From: an uncultured Flavobacteriaceae bacterium
GTDB taxonomy: Bacteria; Bacteroidota; Bacteroidia; Flavobacteriales; Flavobacteriaceae
NCBI GenBank assembly: GCA_947500385.1
Contig: CANMSA010000013.1
Coordinates: forward strand, 1 to 64,000
Reading direction: 5' to 3'
DNA length: 64,000 bases
How positions within the stretch are numbered: the stretch's first letter is position 1; every line of letters starts with the position of its first letter. Under the pieces are notes generated by a model. That model was not told where the DNA came from and did not search any database. It saw only the letters and a list, made by a program, of their open reading frames with translations. The position numbers and the translations under genes were made by a program. This document shows positions 26,414-34,981 of this stretch, in pieces.

Positions 26414-27364
26414 ATGAAAATTTTAGCAAATGACGGTATTTCACAGACTGGAATCGCTGCTCTTGAAAAGGCAGGTTTCGAAGTCGTAACAGTCAAAGTG
26501 GCTCAGGAACAGCTCGTTGATTACATCAATAAGAATGATATTGTGGCATTGCTGGTTCGCAGCGCCACCAAGGTGCGAAAAGAATTGATCGATGCCTGCC
26601 CCTCTCTAAAGCTGATTGGGCGCGGCGGCGTAGGAATGGATAATATAGATGTATCCTATGCCCGCGATAAAGGACTGCACGTCATCAATACACCTGCAGC
26701 CTCATCCGAATCGGTGGCGGAACTGGTATTTGCACATTTGTTCGGTGGGGTACGTTTCTTATACGATGCCAACCGTGCCATGCCTTTAGAGGGAGATAGT
26801 AAGTTCAAGGATTTGAAAAAAACCTATGCACGGGGCAACGAATTACGCGGCAAAACCCTTGGTATCATCGGTTTTGGCAGAATCGGTCAGGCAACAGCGA
26901 GAATCGCACTCGGTATTGGCATGAAAGTAGTCTATTCAGACCCCTTTATCGAGAAAGCGACGGTAGCGGTTTCTTTTTTCGATGGTCAATCGGTAGAATT
27001 TAATTTTGAAGCCACTGCAAAAGAGACCCTATTAAAAACAGCGGATTATATCTCGATCCATGTCCCTGCCCAGAAAGACTATGTAATCGGCAAGGAAGAG
27101 TTTGCGAAAATGAAAGACGGTGTGGGTATTGTCAATGCCGCCCGAGGGGGGGTACTAGATGAAGTAGCCTTGGTCAAAGCATTTGAAAACCATAAAGTTA
27201 CTTTTGCCGGTCTGGATGTGTTCGAATCGGAACCTAAACCGGAAATTAAGATTCTTATGCACCCGCAAATCTCCCTGACGCCCCATATTGGAGCGGCTAC
27301 GCTTGAAGCCCAGGATAGAATTGGTACAGAACTTGCTACCCAAATTATTGAATTAATAGGTTAA
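26414..27364 (+). CDS. serA: D-3-phosphoglycerate dehydrogenase (short form)
   Basis: An NAD-dependent D-2-hydroxyacid dehydrogenase of 316 residues. Motifs: GRGGVGMDNID (about 74-84), the Rossmann GFGRIGQ (about 153-159), NAARGGVLDE with the catalytic Arg, FESEP with the Glu, and PHIGAAT with the His. It lacks the C-terminal ACT/ASB regulatory domains of longer SerA proteins, so direct serine inhibition is not expected. Assignment as phosphoglycerate rather than another hydroxyacid dehydrogenase rests on its position behind serC. Confidence 0.92.
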   Translation: MKILANDGISQTGIAALEKAGFEVVTVKVAQEQLVDYINKNDIVALLVRSATKVRKELIDACPSLKLIGRGGVGMDNIDVSYARDKGLHVINTPAASSESVAELVFAHLFGGVRFLYDANRAMPLEGDSKFKDLKKTYARGNELRGKTLGIIGFGRIGQATARIALGIGMKVVYSDPFIEKATVAVSFFDGQSVEFNFEATAKETLLKTADYISIHVPAQKDYVIGKEEFAKMKDGVGIVNAARGGVLDEVALVKAFENHKVTFAGLDVFESEPKPEIKILMHPQISLTPHIGAATLEAQDRIGTELATQIIELIG

Positions 27365-27440
27365 GGTTAATAGCAAACATCCCTATTTTCTACAAAATTT
27401 ACTTTTTGTACATTACAGCATAATTAATAAACACTATAGA

Positions 27441-28085
27441 ATGGCAGGATTACTAGATTTACTAGACAGCCCAATGGGCAAACAATTAATAAGTGGCGTG
27501 GCCGGACAAACAGGCCAGTCACCCGAAAAGGCAGGGAGTGTGCTTACAATGGCATTACCGGTACTGATGGGAGCGATGAAAAGAAATGCTTCAACTCCGG
27601 AAGGAGCGCAGGGATTGATGAATGCATTATCGAACAAACACGACGGCAGTATTATGGACAACCTTGGCGGTCTATTTGGTGGCGGGGTAGATGATTCGGT
27701 TTTGAATGACGGCGCGGGCATCCTAGGGCATGTACTGGGAAACAAGCAACCACAGGTACAGAGTGCATTGAGTCAAAAGTCGGGGTTGGACGCGGGGTCC
27801 ATCGGCACAATTTTACAAGTGGCCGCACCGATCTTGATGGGCTTTTTGGGAAAGCAGGCAAGACAACAAAATGTAAGTAGTTCAAACGGTCTTGGCGACC
27901 TTCTGGGCGGTATGCTTGGCGGTGGTGATACTGGAAACAAGCAACAATCGTTGATCGAGTCGTTTTTGGATTCTGACGGCGATGGTAGCATCTTGGACGA
28001 TGTCGCCGGTATGGTGCTGGGAGGCGGTAAGAGCAGCGGAGGCGGAGGCCTTGGTGGTCTTTTAGGTGGCCTATTCGGAAAATAA
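27441..28085 (+). CDS. DUF937 domain protein
   Basis: A 214-residue DUF937 (YidB-like) protein, function unknown. The domain covers about 1-145 with repeated helices (GKQLISGVAGQTGQSPEKAGSV; then LPVLMGAMKRNA), followed by a Gly-rich region with GLGDLLGGMLGG and GLGGLLGGLFG repeats and an SDGDGSILDDVAGMVLGG segment resembling a dockerin/EF-hand-like loop. No signal peptide. It is monocistronic with a strong terminator. Confidence 0.88.
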   Translation: MAGLLDLLDSPMGKQLISGVAGQTGQSPEKAGSVLTMALPVLMGAMKRNASTPEGAQGLMNALSNKHDGSIMDNLGGLFGGGVDDSVLNDGAGILGHVLGNKQPQVQSALSQKSGLDAGSIGTILQVAAPILMGFLGKQARQQNVSSSNGLGDLLGGMLGGGDTGNKQQSLIESFLDSDGDGSILDDVAGMVLGGGKSSGGGGLGGLLGGLFGK

Positions 28086-28108
28086 GACCTTATTAACAAT
28101 TTTTGGGA

Positions 28109-28139
28109 AAGCCGCTTCCTTCGGGAAGCGGCTTTTTTT
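28109..28139 (+). terminator. Rho-independent terminator of the DUF937 gene
   Basis: AAGCCGCTTCC and GGAAGCGGCTT close a UUCG tetraloop, followed by a T-run. Excellent terminator 24 bp after the stop. Confidence 0.95.
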
Positions 28140-28223
28140 GTACCTTATATCGGCAAACGCTTTATGGTAACTCGCAGTTTCTTAAAAATCTGGGAGTGCC
28201 CATGAACACTGAATCAAGATTGG

Positions 28224-28697
28224 ATGAAAAAGTTCTTAGTACGAACAGGCGTGGTTCTGGGTATATTTTTGCTGCTCCTCATAGGGTGCAACGCTCCCAA
28301 ACAAGTCGGTGCAAGCCCCAACGACGCCTCCACGGATACGGAACAAGTGGCCTTTCAACAAACAGAAGGGGATACCATTCGGATTGCGAGCGACGAGACC
28401 GAATATGAAATCATTATTATTGAACCGGGCTTTAACTACTGGCTCAAAAGCATAGCAAGGCCCGAGGGGTATTACTCACAGAGTTTTTTGGAAAGTAGAA
28501 ATGAAATCTATGTTTTAAATTGGAACCAACGCGTTTTACAACCAAGACAATACGATCCAAACTTATATGAGCTACAAATCAATTACGATTCCTTTACCGA
28601 TTATGGCTATGAAGTGAACTACAAGTTGTATAACTACTTCCTTTACTTTCAGCGCAAATACAACCAGCAGTTGGGGCCTTTTGTGCCAAGAATCTAA
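28224..28697 (+). CDS. DUF6146-type lipoprotein
   Basis: A 157-residue predicted lipoprotein: hydrophobic n-region then LLLLIGC with lipid Cys at about 22. After a Ser/Thr/Gln-rich linker, the domain has EYEIIIIEPGFNYWL, then SYYSQSFLESRNEIYV-like, YEVNYKLYNYFLYFQRKYN and a C-terminal PFVPRI. I recognise this as a flavobacterial family (DUF6146) without known role. It is 24 bp upstream of the DUF6787-type membrane protein, probably co-transcribed. Confidence 0.78.
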   Translation: MKKFLVRTGVVLGIFLLLLIGCNAPKQVGASPNDASTDTEQVAFQQTEGDTIRIASDETEYEIIIIEPGFNYWLKSIARPEGYYSQSFLESRNEIYVLNWNQRVLQPRQYDPNLYELQINYDSFTDYGYEVNYKLYNYFLYFQRKYNQQLGPFVPRI

Positions 28698-28705
28698 TAT
28701 ATTTG
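28698..28705 (+). promoter_or_regulatory. -7 element between the two DUF genes
   Basis: TATATTTG (TAnnTTTG) begins at the base after the DUF6146-type stop, 16 bp before the next ATG. It suggests an internal promoter. Confidence 0.35.
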
Positions 28706-28721
28706 CAAGCGAAAGTTTGCT

Positions 28722-29039
28722 ATGGAAAAACTAAAAAAACGTTGGGGCATACAGTCCAACTTTCAAATAATCGTTATTTGCGTGGTCTTTGCCATCACCG
28801 GTTCTTCTTCGGTGTATGTCGCAAAACCTTTTTTGCAGTGGATCGGTTTGGCCCGAGATGCTTTTCCCGCAACTATTTGGGGAGGCGGTCTGTACTGGAC
28901 ACTGCGCATCTTCTTAATTTTTCCATTTTACCAGGTCTTATTGGTCATTTTCGGCTGGTTGTTCGGTCAATTTAAATTCTTCTGGAGTTTTGAAAAAAAA
29001 ATGCTCTCACGCATGGGGCTCGGGTTCCTCTTTAAATGA
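28722..29039 (+). CDS. DUF6787-type small membrane protein
   Basis: A 105-residue protein with two hydrophobic helices (about 14-35 and 60-85). Conserved-looking positions include KLKKRWGIQSNFQ at the N-terminus and a C-terminal RMGLGFLFK. It resembles a small family found in Bacteroidota (DUF6787); function unknown. It follows the DUF6146-type gene and precedes the metal-receptor trio. Confidence 0.75.
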   Translation: MEKLKKRWGIQSNFQIIVICVVFAITGSSSVYVAKPFLQWIGLARDAFPATIWGGGLYWTLRIFLIFPFYQVLLVIFGWLFGQFKFFWSFEKKMLSRMGLGFLFK

Positions 29040-29066
29040 AATTAGGCTTTCTTTAACATAAATACA

Positions 29067-29393
29067 ATGTTAAATAGCTACTTTTATCGCATGAAAAGCA
29101 GTCGCTTTCGTTTCTGGTATTCCTTCTTGCTAATGGCGTTGCTATTGGTGAAAGTATCCTCTTTTCACGTATATGCCCATCAGGGAGAACCCGACTCCTC
29201 TGTGGAGCACTGTTCTGTTTGTGATGTAACTTTAGAGAACCAACAGCCTGAAATTGCAGGGGAAATGGTTCATCATGTAATTTTGTCACCCGTTCCCGAT
29301 ACTTCGAGAATAAACTTTCTGCCCCATGTATCGGACAATTCCCAGTATTCTTTCCTGCGACTTTTCGGCAGGCCCCCACCTTCCCTAGGATAG
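29067..29393 (+). CDS. Small exported CxxC protein ahead of a TonB receptor
   Basis: A 108-residue exported protein: hydrophobic segment about 17-33, then HVYAHQGEPDSS and an HCSVCD motif (CxxC flanked by His and Asp) that could bind a metal. The C-terminus RLFGRPPPSLG is Pro-rich. A second ATG at 29091 would give a more usual signal peptide (MKSSRFRFWYSF). It lies 59 bp upstream of the receptor; the order small CxxC protein, receptor, periplasmic lipoprotein suggests a shared metal-uptake role. I do not know a named family. Confidence 0.6.
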   Translation: MLNSYFYRMKSSRFRFWYSFLLMALLLVKVSSFHVYAHQGEPDSSVEHCSVCDVTLENQQPEIAGEMVHHVILSPVPDTSRINFLPHVSDNSQYSFLRLFGRPPPSLG

Positions 29394-29452
29394 TACTCCA
29401 TTAGTGGCCTTTGGTAAGAAAAGAGCCCACAAGTAATCCCAATATCCAGTTA

Positions 29453-31849
29453 ATGAAATTTTATTTAGCAGTGCTGACCGCCTTATGGTTGGCACCCCCC
29501 ATATTTGCGCAAGATTGCACACAAAGTGTATCTGGCGAAATTATTGACTTTCATGATAAAACTCCTTTATCCGGTGCATTGGTTGTTGTTGTAAATCAAG
29601 ATTTACAGGTGACCACCGATGATAAGGGAAAATTTACGATCAAAGGGCTCTGTGCGAGTACCATAGAATTGGAAATATCGCATCCGGAATGTACTTCCCA
29701 ATTTTTGAAGGTCGACATACATGATAAAAAAGAATTGAAAATATCACTTGAACATCATTTGGAACTCTTGGAAGAAGTACAGGTGGTAGGAGCTGCCCAA
29801 AAACAGAAAACGCCTTCTTCCATAGAGAAAACCGTACAATTGGGGACAATAGAGCGCATGAGTGGCGGTAGCTTAGGAGACGTTCTGAAAACAGTCTCCG
29901 GGGTGTCATCCTTGAATACCGGAGCTAATATTGTAAAACCTGTAATCCAAGGTCTTAATGGAAGTAGAGTACTGATTCTAAACAACGAAGTACGCATGCA
30001 AGACATGGAATGGGGTGCGGAGCATGCCCCTAACATTGACATAAATGCAGCAAACAGAATTACGCTTGTAAAAGGCGCCGGGGCATTACAATATGGTGGG
30101 GACGCCATTGGTGGGGTTATTTTGATCACCCCTGAGAAAATGGCAGCAAAAGATAGCCTCTACGGGAAGATTTTGGCAAATGGCGTCACCAACGGACGGG
30201 GTGGAAACGCTACCCTTGAGTTGACCAAGTCTTTTGAAAACGGATGGTTTGTAAAAGCGCAAGGGTCCTATAAACGACTTGGAGATCTGGAAGCGCCGGC
30301 ATATGTGCTTTCGAATACCGGTATTTCCCAGGTAGGCGGTTCACTACAAATTGGCAAAAACAACTTTAAGGAAGGCTGGGAGGCTTACTACTCTTATTTT
30401 GACACTGATATCGCAATCTTGCGGGCCTCACATATCGGTAATGTGGATGATCTGATCACTGCCATCAATAGCAAACAGCCTAGTTTTATAAGTCCGTTTG
30501 GCTATACCATCGACAACCCCAGTCAGGAAGTGACCCATCATCTTATAAAAGGGAACTACTACAAACGATTCGAGGGCTTGGGAAAACTAAAAATACAATA
30601 TGATTACCAACAAAATCAGCGGTTCGAGTATGATTTGCGAAGAGGGGATGCACGTGGTATTCCTTCAATCGATTTAACCCTGCGCACACATACGTTTTCT
30701 AGCGACTTTAAGATTGATGCCGATAGCGAAAAACAGCTGATGTTCGGGGTTATGGGACGTTGGCAAAACAATGAAGCAGATCCCTCTACCGGCGTTAGAC
30801 GCTTGATTCCCGATTATGACAAATATGATTTAGGAGCTTTTGCAACGTTGGAATACCACGTTTCAAATCAGCTGATCTTGGATGGTGGTCTTCGATATGA
30901 TTTTAGCCGAATCGATGCAAAAAAGTTTTACCAACGGTCGCGATGGGAAGAAAGAGGATATGACCAGGATTTCGCAGCACTGGTTATAGAAGATTTTGGT
31001 ACTCAGCTATTGACCAATCCCGTGCTCGATTTTCATAATGTTTCCGGTACGCTAGGTGGCAAATACAAGTTGGGAAATGAAACGGACATTCGCGTAAACT
31101 ACGCGCTATCGCAACGAGCACCAAATGCATCGGAAGTATTCAGTGAAGGATTGCACCATTCAGCGGCGCGGATAGAATTGGGGGATTTGCGGATCAAAAG
31201 TGAGATTTCGCACAAAGTTGCGGTGGCCTTAGAAAAAAAATCTGTGAAATGGGGTTATAGTCTTGCACCCTATGCCAATCGCATAAACGATTTTATTTTG
31301 TTGGAACCTTCTGGGGTGGAGTTTACCATTCGAGGTGCCTTCCCCGTTTGGGCCTACCGACAAACCGATGCACTTTTACTGGGGGTAGATGCCAACATCT
31401 ATTCACAATGGTTTTCCAAATGGCGCAGCGAGCATCAATTATCTTTTATAAAAGGAAGAGATGAAACGCTCGGAAATGCCCTTATCAATGTTCCCCCAGT
31501 TCGTTTACAGAATAGTCTAATTTATCAAAACCCTACTTTGAAAGGGCTTCGTGTGGCAATCGAAAGCAACTACGTTTTTAGACAAAATGAGTTCCCGCCG
31601 AACATCACTGTTTTTTCCCCTGAAGATAACAGCTCCATAGTATTGGATATCAACACCCCGCCACCCGCTTATCACCTACTCAATTTGGATGTTGAGACGG
31701 CTTTCAAATTACAAAAAAACACCCTTACCCTGGGCGTAAATATCAGTAACCTATTAGATACCGAATATCGCGATTACCTTAATCGGCTGCGTTTGTTTGC
31801 CGATGACATTGGGCGGAACATTTCGCTTCGCTTGAAATATATATTTTAA
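29453..31849 (+). CDS. TonB-dependent receptor (metal-type, ZnuD-like)
   Basis: A 798-residue outer-membrane transporter. After the signal peptide (1-20, ending IFAQ) come a carboxypeptidase-regulatory-like domain (about 25-105), a plug (about 120-230; GLNGSRVLILNNEVRMQ, WGAEHAPNIDINAANRI, KGAGALQYGGDAIGGVI) and the barrel ending KYIF. The plug segment around WGAEHAPNID is typical of receptors related to ZnuD and copper/zinc uptake. I start at the ATG at 29453 because the 14 upstream residues precede the signal peptide. No FecR or sigma gene accompanies it, and it lacks an STN domain. Confidence 0.88.
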   Translation: MKFYLAVLTALWLAPPIFAQDCTQSVSGEIIDFHDKTPLSGALVVVVNQDLQVTTDDKGKFTIKGLCASTIELEISHPECTSQFLKVDIHDKKELKISLEHHLELLEEVQVVGAAQKQKTPSSIEKTVQLGTIERMSGGSLGDVLKTVSGVSSLNTGANIVKPVIQGLNGSRVLILNNEVRMQDMEWGAEHAPNIDINAANRITLVKGAGALQYGGDAIGGVILITPEKMAAKDSLYGKILANGVTNGRGGNATLELTKSFENGWFVKAQGSYKRLGDLEAPAYVLSNTGISQVGGSLQIGKNNFKEGWEAYYSYFDTDIAILRASHIGNVDDLITAINSKQPSFISPFGYTIDNPSQEVTHHLIKGNYYKRFEGLGKLKIQYDYQQNQRFEYDLRRGDARGIPSIDLTLRTHTFSSDFKIDADSEKQLMFGVMGRWQNNEADPSTGVRRLIPDYDKYDLGAFATLEYHVSNQLILDGGLRYDFSRIDAKKFYQRSRWEERGYDQDFAALVIEDFGTQLLTNPVLDFHNVSGTLGGKYKLGNETDIRVNYALSQRAPNASEVFSEGLHHSAARIELGDLRIKSEISHKVAVALEKKSVKWGYSLAPYANRINDFILLEPSGVEFTIRGAFPVWAYRQTDALLLGVDANIYSQWFSKWRSEHQLSFIKGRDETLGNALINVPPVRLQNSLIYQNPTLKGLRVAIESNYVFRQNEFPPNITVFSPEDNSSIVLDINTPPPAYHLLNLDVETAFKLQKNTLTLGVNISNLLDTEYRDYLNRLRLFADDIGRNISLRLKYIF

Positions 31850-31876
31850 TTTTTAAACCCTAAAATTTAGTACCCT

Positions 31877-32428
31877 ATGAAAACAAGAGCATTTTATTTT
31901 TCCATGATGATTTCGAGTCTACTGCTTGTAAGTTGTAACAATGATGACAATGACCCGGCACCAGTAAACGAGGAAGAAGTGATCACCACACTTACCGTCG
32001 TCTTAACCCCTCAAAGTGGCACCGCTGTTACTTTACGGTCGCAGGATCTGGACGGCGACGGCCCTAATGCGCCCGTTGTTACCGTATCTGGCCCCTTGGC
32101 TGAGAATAGCAGCTATTCAGGCGCCATCACCGTATTGAATGAAACAGAGTCTCCAGCGGAAGACATTACGCTAGAGGTGGAAGAAGAAGACGATGAGCAT
32201 CAGTTTTTCTATGGCATCACCGGTTTAAACGCAACCACCGAATACGGAAATTTTGATGATGATCAAAACCCATTGGGCACTGAGTTTACATTAATGACCA
32301 CCGATGCCAGTTCAGGCAGCATTACTTTTACTTTAAGACACGAGCCTAAAAAACCCAATGATGGGACTTTGGCCGATGCCGGTGGAGAAACCGATATAGC
32401 GGTAAGTTTCGACCTTACTATCGAATAG
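31877..32428 (+). CDS. Periplasmic lipoprotein paired with the TonB receptor
   Basis: A 183-residue lipoprotein (LLLVSC, lipid Cys about 20) with an Asn/Asp-rich linker. The mature part is a beta-rich domain: TTLTVVLTPQSG, RSQDLDGDGPNAP, a very acidic EVEEEDDEHQFFY and TLRHEPKKPNDG. I recognise the type as the lipoprotein regularly encoded behind this class of receptor in flavobacteria, named after a type 1 periplasmic-binding fold. The acidic and His residues fit cation binding. It lies 27 bp after the receptor gene. Confidence 0.78.
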   Translation: MKTRAFYFSMMISSLLLVSCNNDDNDPAPVNEEEVITTLTVVLTPQSGTAVTLRSQDLDGDGPNAPVVTVSGPLAENSSYSGAITVLNETESPAEDITLEVEEEDDEHQFFYGITGLNATTEYGNFDDDQNPLGTEFTLMTTDASSGSITFTLRHEPKKPNDGTLADAGGETDIAVSFDLTIE

Positions 32429-32450
32429 TAGTTCGGGATTTATTTGGATG

Positions 32451-32753
32451 CTAGTCTACCTGGATAATGGTTTTCTTGCGTGCTCCTTTGAACACATACG
32501 TGTATAACCACATGATGGTAAAGGTAGGTACAATGTCCATTCCTGGGATAAGCTCCTCCACAAAGGTTATAAAGCCGGCCGCTTGGCCGGCTTTTCCTTT
32601 GTACAAACGTGTCATAAGCCACCCCGCAATAGGCGCCCAAACAACGTCTGAAAATTCCCCGATAAAAGGCAGGGCGAAGGAAAGCATCCCAATGGCATCA
32701 AAAACGAGGCTTAAGGCCAGTTTTTTGTATTTGTTTTCTTGTTTTTTTGACAT
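32451..32753 (-). CDS. Small hypothetical membrane protein
   Basis: A 100-residue protein with two hydrophobic segments (about 11-31 and 63-86) joined by FSDVVWAPIAGWLMTRLYKGKAGQAAGF. Basic N- and C-termini suggest both are cytoplasmic. No family name recalled. It is convergent with the receptor-associated lipoprotein. A 9-bp perfect dyad (32751-32777) includes its start codon. Confidence 0.72.
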   Translation of the reverse strand: MSKKQENKYKKLALSLVFDAIGMLSFALPFIGEFSDVVWAPIAGWLMTRLYKGKAGQAAGFITFVEELIPGMDIVPTFTIMWLYTYVFKGARKKTIIQVD

Positions 32754-32777
32754 GATAAAGTGTACTGATTTATCATG
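32751..32777 (-). promoter_or_regulatory. Inverted repeat containing the start codon of the small membrane protein
   Basis: CATGATAAA (32751-32759) and TTTATCATG (32769-32777) are perfectly complementary with a 9-nt spacer. On the minus strand the ATG start is at the 3' arm, so an RNA hairpin would hide it; alternatively it is a DNA operator. Confidence 0.5.
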
Positions 32778-32909
32778 AACAAAGCAATAAGAATGCCAAA
32801 AATGTTCAAATAGAGTCCTTGTCAGGTCTTTTCCCGGTTTTTGAAGTACGGGATGGAAGCAGTTCTTACTTTATCACTACCAATAAGGATATTGAATTTG
32901 AATCAATCC

Positions 32910-33509
32910 TTAGGATAAATCGGAACCTAGTAACTTCAAAAACTCGTTCCTTGTTTCGATCTTTTCAAACTGGCCCCTAAAACCGGATGTTGTGGTGACG
33001 GAGTTCTGCTTTTGAACACCGCGCATCATCATACACATATGGGAAGCCTCGATCACCACGGCTACTCCCTTTGGTTTCAAGGTATCATTGATGCATTCCA
33101 AGATATCATGCGTCAAACGCTCCTGTACCTGCAGGCGACGTGCAAACACATCAACCACCCTCGGAATCTTACTAAGGCCAACAATATGACCATTCGGAAT
33201 GTAGGCGATATGGGCCTTCCCAAAGAAAGGAAGCATATGATGTTCACAAAGAGAATAGAGCTCTATGTTTTTGATGATTACCATGTCATCGTATTCTTCT
33301 TTGAACATGGCACCCTTTAAAATCTCCACGGCATCTTGTTTGTACCCTTGTGTTAAAAACAACATAGCCTTGGCCGCTCTTTCCGGGGTTTTTACCAACC
33401 CTTCTCGAGATACGTCCTCCCCTATTTCATCAATGATCTTCGAAAACCGATCTTTAACGTCATTGGTAATTTCAAGATTATATTCCTCTAAATTTCTGTA
33501 TGGTGACAT
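32910..33509 (-). CDS. folE: GTP cyclohydrolase I
   Basis: Converts GTP to 7,8-dihydroneopterin triphosphate, the first step of folate/tetrahydropterin synthesis. The 199-residue protein has zinc-site residues in [10 protein letters not shown] (about 86-95) and in [10 protein letters not shown] (about 155-164), and the substrate segments [15 protein letters not shown] and [10 protein letters not shown]. Length and motifs are those of the FolE type I homodecamer. It is divergent from the LolD-like ABC gene across 204 bp containing three palindromes. Confidence 0.97.
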   Translation of the reverse strand: MSPYRNLEEYNLEITNDVKDRFSKIIDEIGEDVSREGLVKTPERAAKAMLFLTQGYKQDAVEILKGAMFKEEYDDMVIIKNIELYSLCEHHMLPFFGKAHIAYIPNGHIVGLSKIPRVVDVFARRLQVQERLTHDILECINDTLKPKGVAVVIEASHMCMMMRGVQKQNSVTTTSGFRGQFEKIETRNEFLKLLGSDLS

Positions 33510-33529
33510 CTAAATTGATTTAGTTTGCT

Positions 33530-33596
33530 ATTTTGTTTAATCATTATTTACAAATATTAAACAAAATGATTTATTTTAAAATAACTCTTACAGAGT
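33530..33596. promoter_or_regulatory. Cluster of palindromes upstream of folE
   Basis: ATTTTGTTTAAT (33530-33541) and ATTAAACAAAAT (33556-33567) form a perfect 12-bp dyad with a 14-nt spacer. The palindrome TTATTTTAAAATAA follows at 33571-33584 and ACTCT-tac-AGAGT at 33584-33596. Positions fit an operator for folE, or the divergent ABC operon. Confidence 0.55.
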
Positions 33597-33660
33597 TTAA
33601 CCTTTAATTAAGAATCCAACGCAAAGGTAGTCATCCCGACAACAAAAAAAGGGAAAAGGG

Positions 33661-33668
33661 TATTTTTG
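33661..33668 (+). promoter_or_regulatory. -7 promoter element of the ABC operon
   Basis: TATTTTTG, exact TAnnTTTG, 45 bp upstream of the ABC ATPase start at 33714. Confidence 0.45.
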
Positions 33669-33713
33669 CCATGTCTTTTCGAATACGTACTTTCGAAGGG
33701 CAAAACGTCCCTT

Positions 33714-34415
33714 ATGATCAAAGCAACCAACATACGAAAAAATTATGGCGACCTCGCGGTACTGAAAGGGGTAGATTTACACATAAAAAAAGGGGAAGTC
33801 GTATCGATTGTAGGCGCTTCCGGGGCGGGTAAAACCACTCTTTTACAAATTCTGGGCACACTAGACGTACAATCGAACAAAAACGACAGCACCCTCTTGA
33901 TCAATGGGGTCGAGGTGACGGCATTTTCTGATAGGGATTTGGCAACATTTAGAAACGAGCACATCGGTTTTATATTTCAATTTCATCAGTTGCTACCCGA
34001 ATTTACTGCTTTAGAAAATGTGTGTATACCGGCATTTATTAAAAAAACACCAAAGGACGAAACCGAAAAAAGAGCAAAAGAACTACTCGATTTCTTAGGA
34101 CTTTCGAAGCGTTACGACCATAAACCAAATGCCCTCTCGGGAGGCGAACAACAACGAGTTGCCGTGGCAAGGGCCTTGATCAATAATCCGTCCATTATTT
34201 TTGCGGATGAACCTAGTGGAAATTTGGACTCCGAAAGTGCCGATAACCTCCATAAATTATTTTTTGAACTACGAGACCAATTTGGGCAAACCTTTGTGAT
34301 AGTTACGCACAATGAACACTTGGCCGATATGGCCGACAGAAAGTTGACTATGGTTGATGGCCATATTGCACAGACAAAGGTATTATCGGACATACAAGAG
34401 ACGCCCAGTCGCTAA
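33714..34415 (+). CDS. ABC transporter ATP-binding protein (LolD/MacB-like)
   Basis: A 233-residue ABC ATPase of the LolD/FtsE/MacB subgroup. Walker [10 protein letters not shown] is at about 36-44, Q-loop [17 protein letters not shown], signature [15 protein letters not shown], Walker [13 protein letters not shown], and the H-loop VTHNEHL. LolD moves lipoproteins from the inner membrane, but no LolC/E-type permease is adjacent. The start at 33714 removes a 16-residue upstream extension from a TTG that overlaps the -7 element. First gene of a three-gene operon, 8 bp before the CPBP gene. Confidence 0.92.
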   Translation: MIKATNIRKNYGDLAVLKGVDLHIKKGEVVSIVGASGAGKTTLLQILGTLDVQSNKNDSTLLINGVEVTAFSDRDLATFRNEHIGFIFQFHQLLPEFTALENVCIPAFIKKTPKDETEKRAKELLDFLGLSKRYDHKPNALSGGEQQRVAVARALINNPSIIFADEPSGNLDSESADNLHKLFFELRDQFGQTFVIVTHNEHLADMADRKLTMVDGHIAQTKVLSDIQETPSR

Positions 34416-34423
34416 TATCCTGC

Positions 34424-34981
34424 ATGGTACAACAATTACTCACCTTCTTTAAACATCCAGTGTACGAACCTGATGAAAATCGTGTGTTTGAGTATCGCAT
34501 GGGCATCTTCTGGAAATTGCTGCTCTATTCCATGCTTTGCAGCATTGTTTTTGGTGTTTTGATCAGCATTGTAACAGCCGTTCTTAGTATTGATACAGGG
34601 CAACATGCCTTGGATCATTTTATGGAGCAATACTCCCCTATTCTTTTGTTTCTGGCAGCAGTTGTTGCTGCCCCTATATTAGAAGAGCTGATTTTTAGGG
34701 CACCTATGGTATTTTTTAAGAATAATCCCCGTTTTAAGATCTTTTTTTATCTTTTTACACTTGTTTTTGGGTTCTACCATATCACCAATTTTGAAATAAA
34801 CACCGGTGTCTTGTTGCTATCGCCTCTTTTGGTCGCGCCGCAATTAAGCGTGGGCTTGTTTCTGGGATTTATTCGGGTACGTTTCGGAATTCTGTGGGCG
34901 ATCGCCCTACACGCAGTTTATAATGGTATACTCATCGGCCCTTTTGTGGTGGCACATGTACTTGATATTCCCATTTCATGA
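34424..34981 (+). CDS. CPBP-family intramembrane protease
   Basis: A 185-residue CAAX-protease/bacteriocin-processing (CPBP, ABI) membrane protein with about five helices. Active-site motifs are EE at 87-88 in ILEELIFRAPM, with R92, and H119 in FGFYHITNF; the later HAVYN motif contains the last His. Such proteases are glutamate-type intramembrane enzymes; substrate unknown. Its stop overlaps the ATG of the next gene by 4 bp (ATGA), so translation is coupled. Confidence 0.9.
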   Translation: MVQQLLTFFKHPVYEPDENRVFEYRMGIFWKLLLYSMLCSIVFGVLISIVTAVLSIDTGQHALDHFMEQYSPILLFLAAVVAAPILEELIFRAPMVFFKNNPRFKIFFYLFTLVFGFYHITNFEINTGVLLLSPLLVAPQLSVGLFLGFIRVRFGILWAIALHAVYNGILIGPFVVAHVLDIPIS

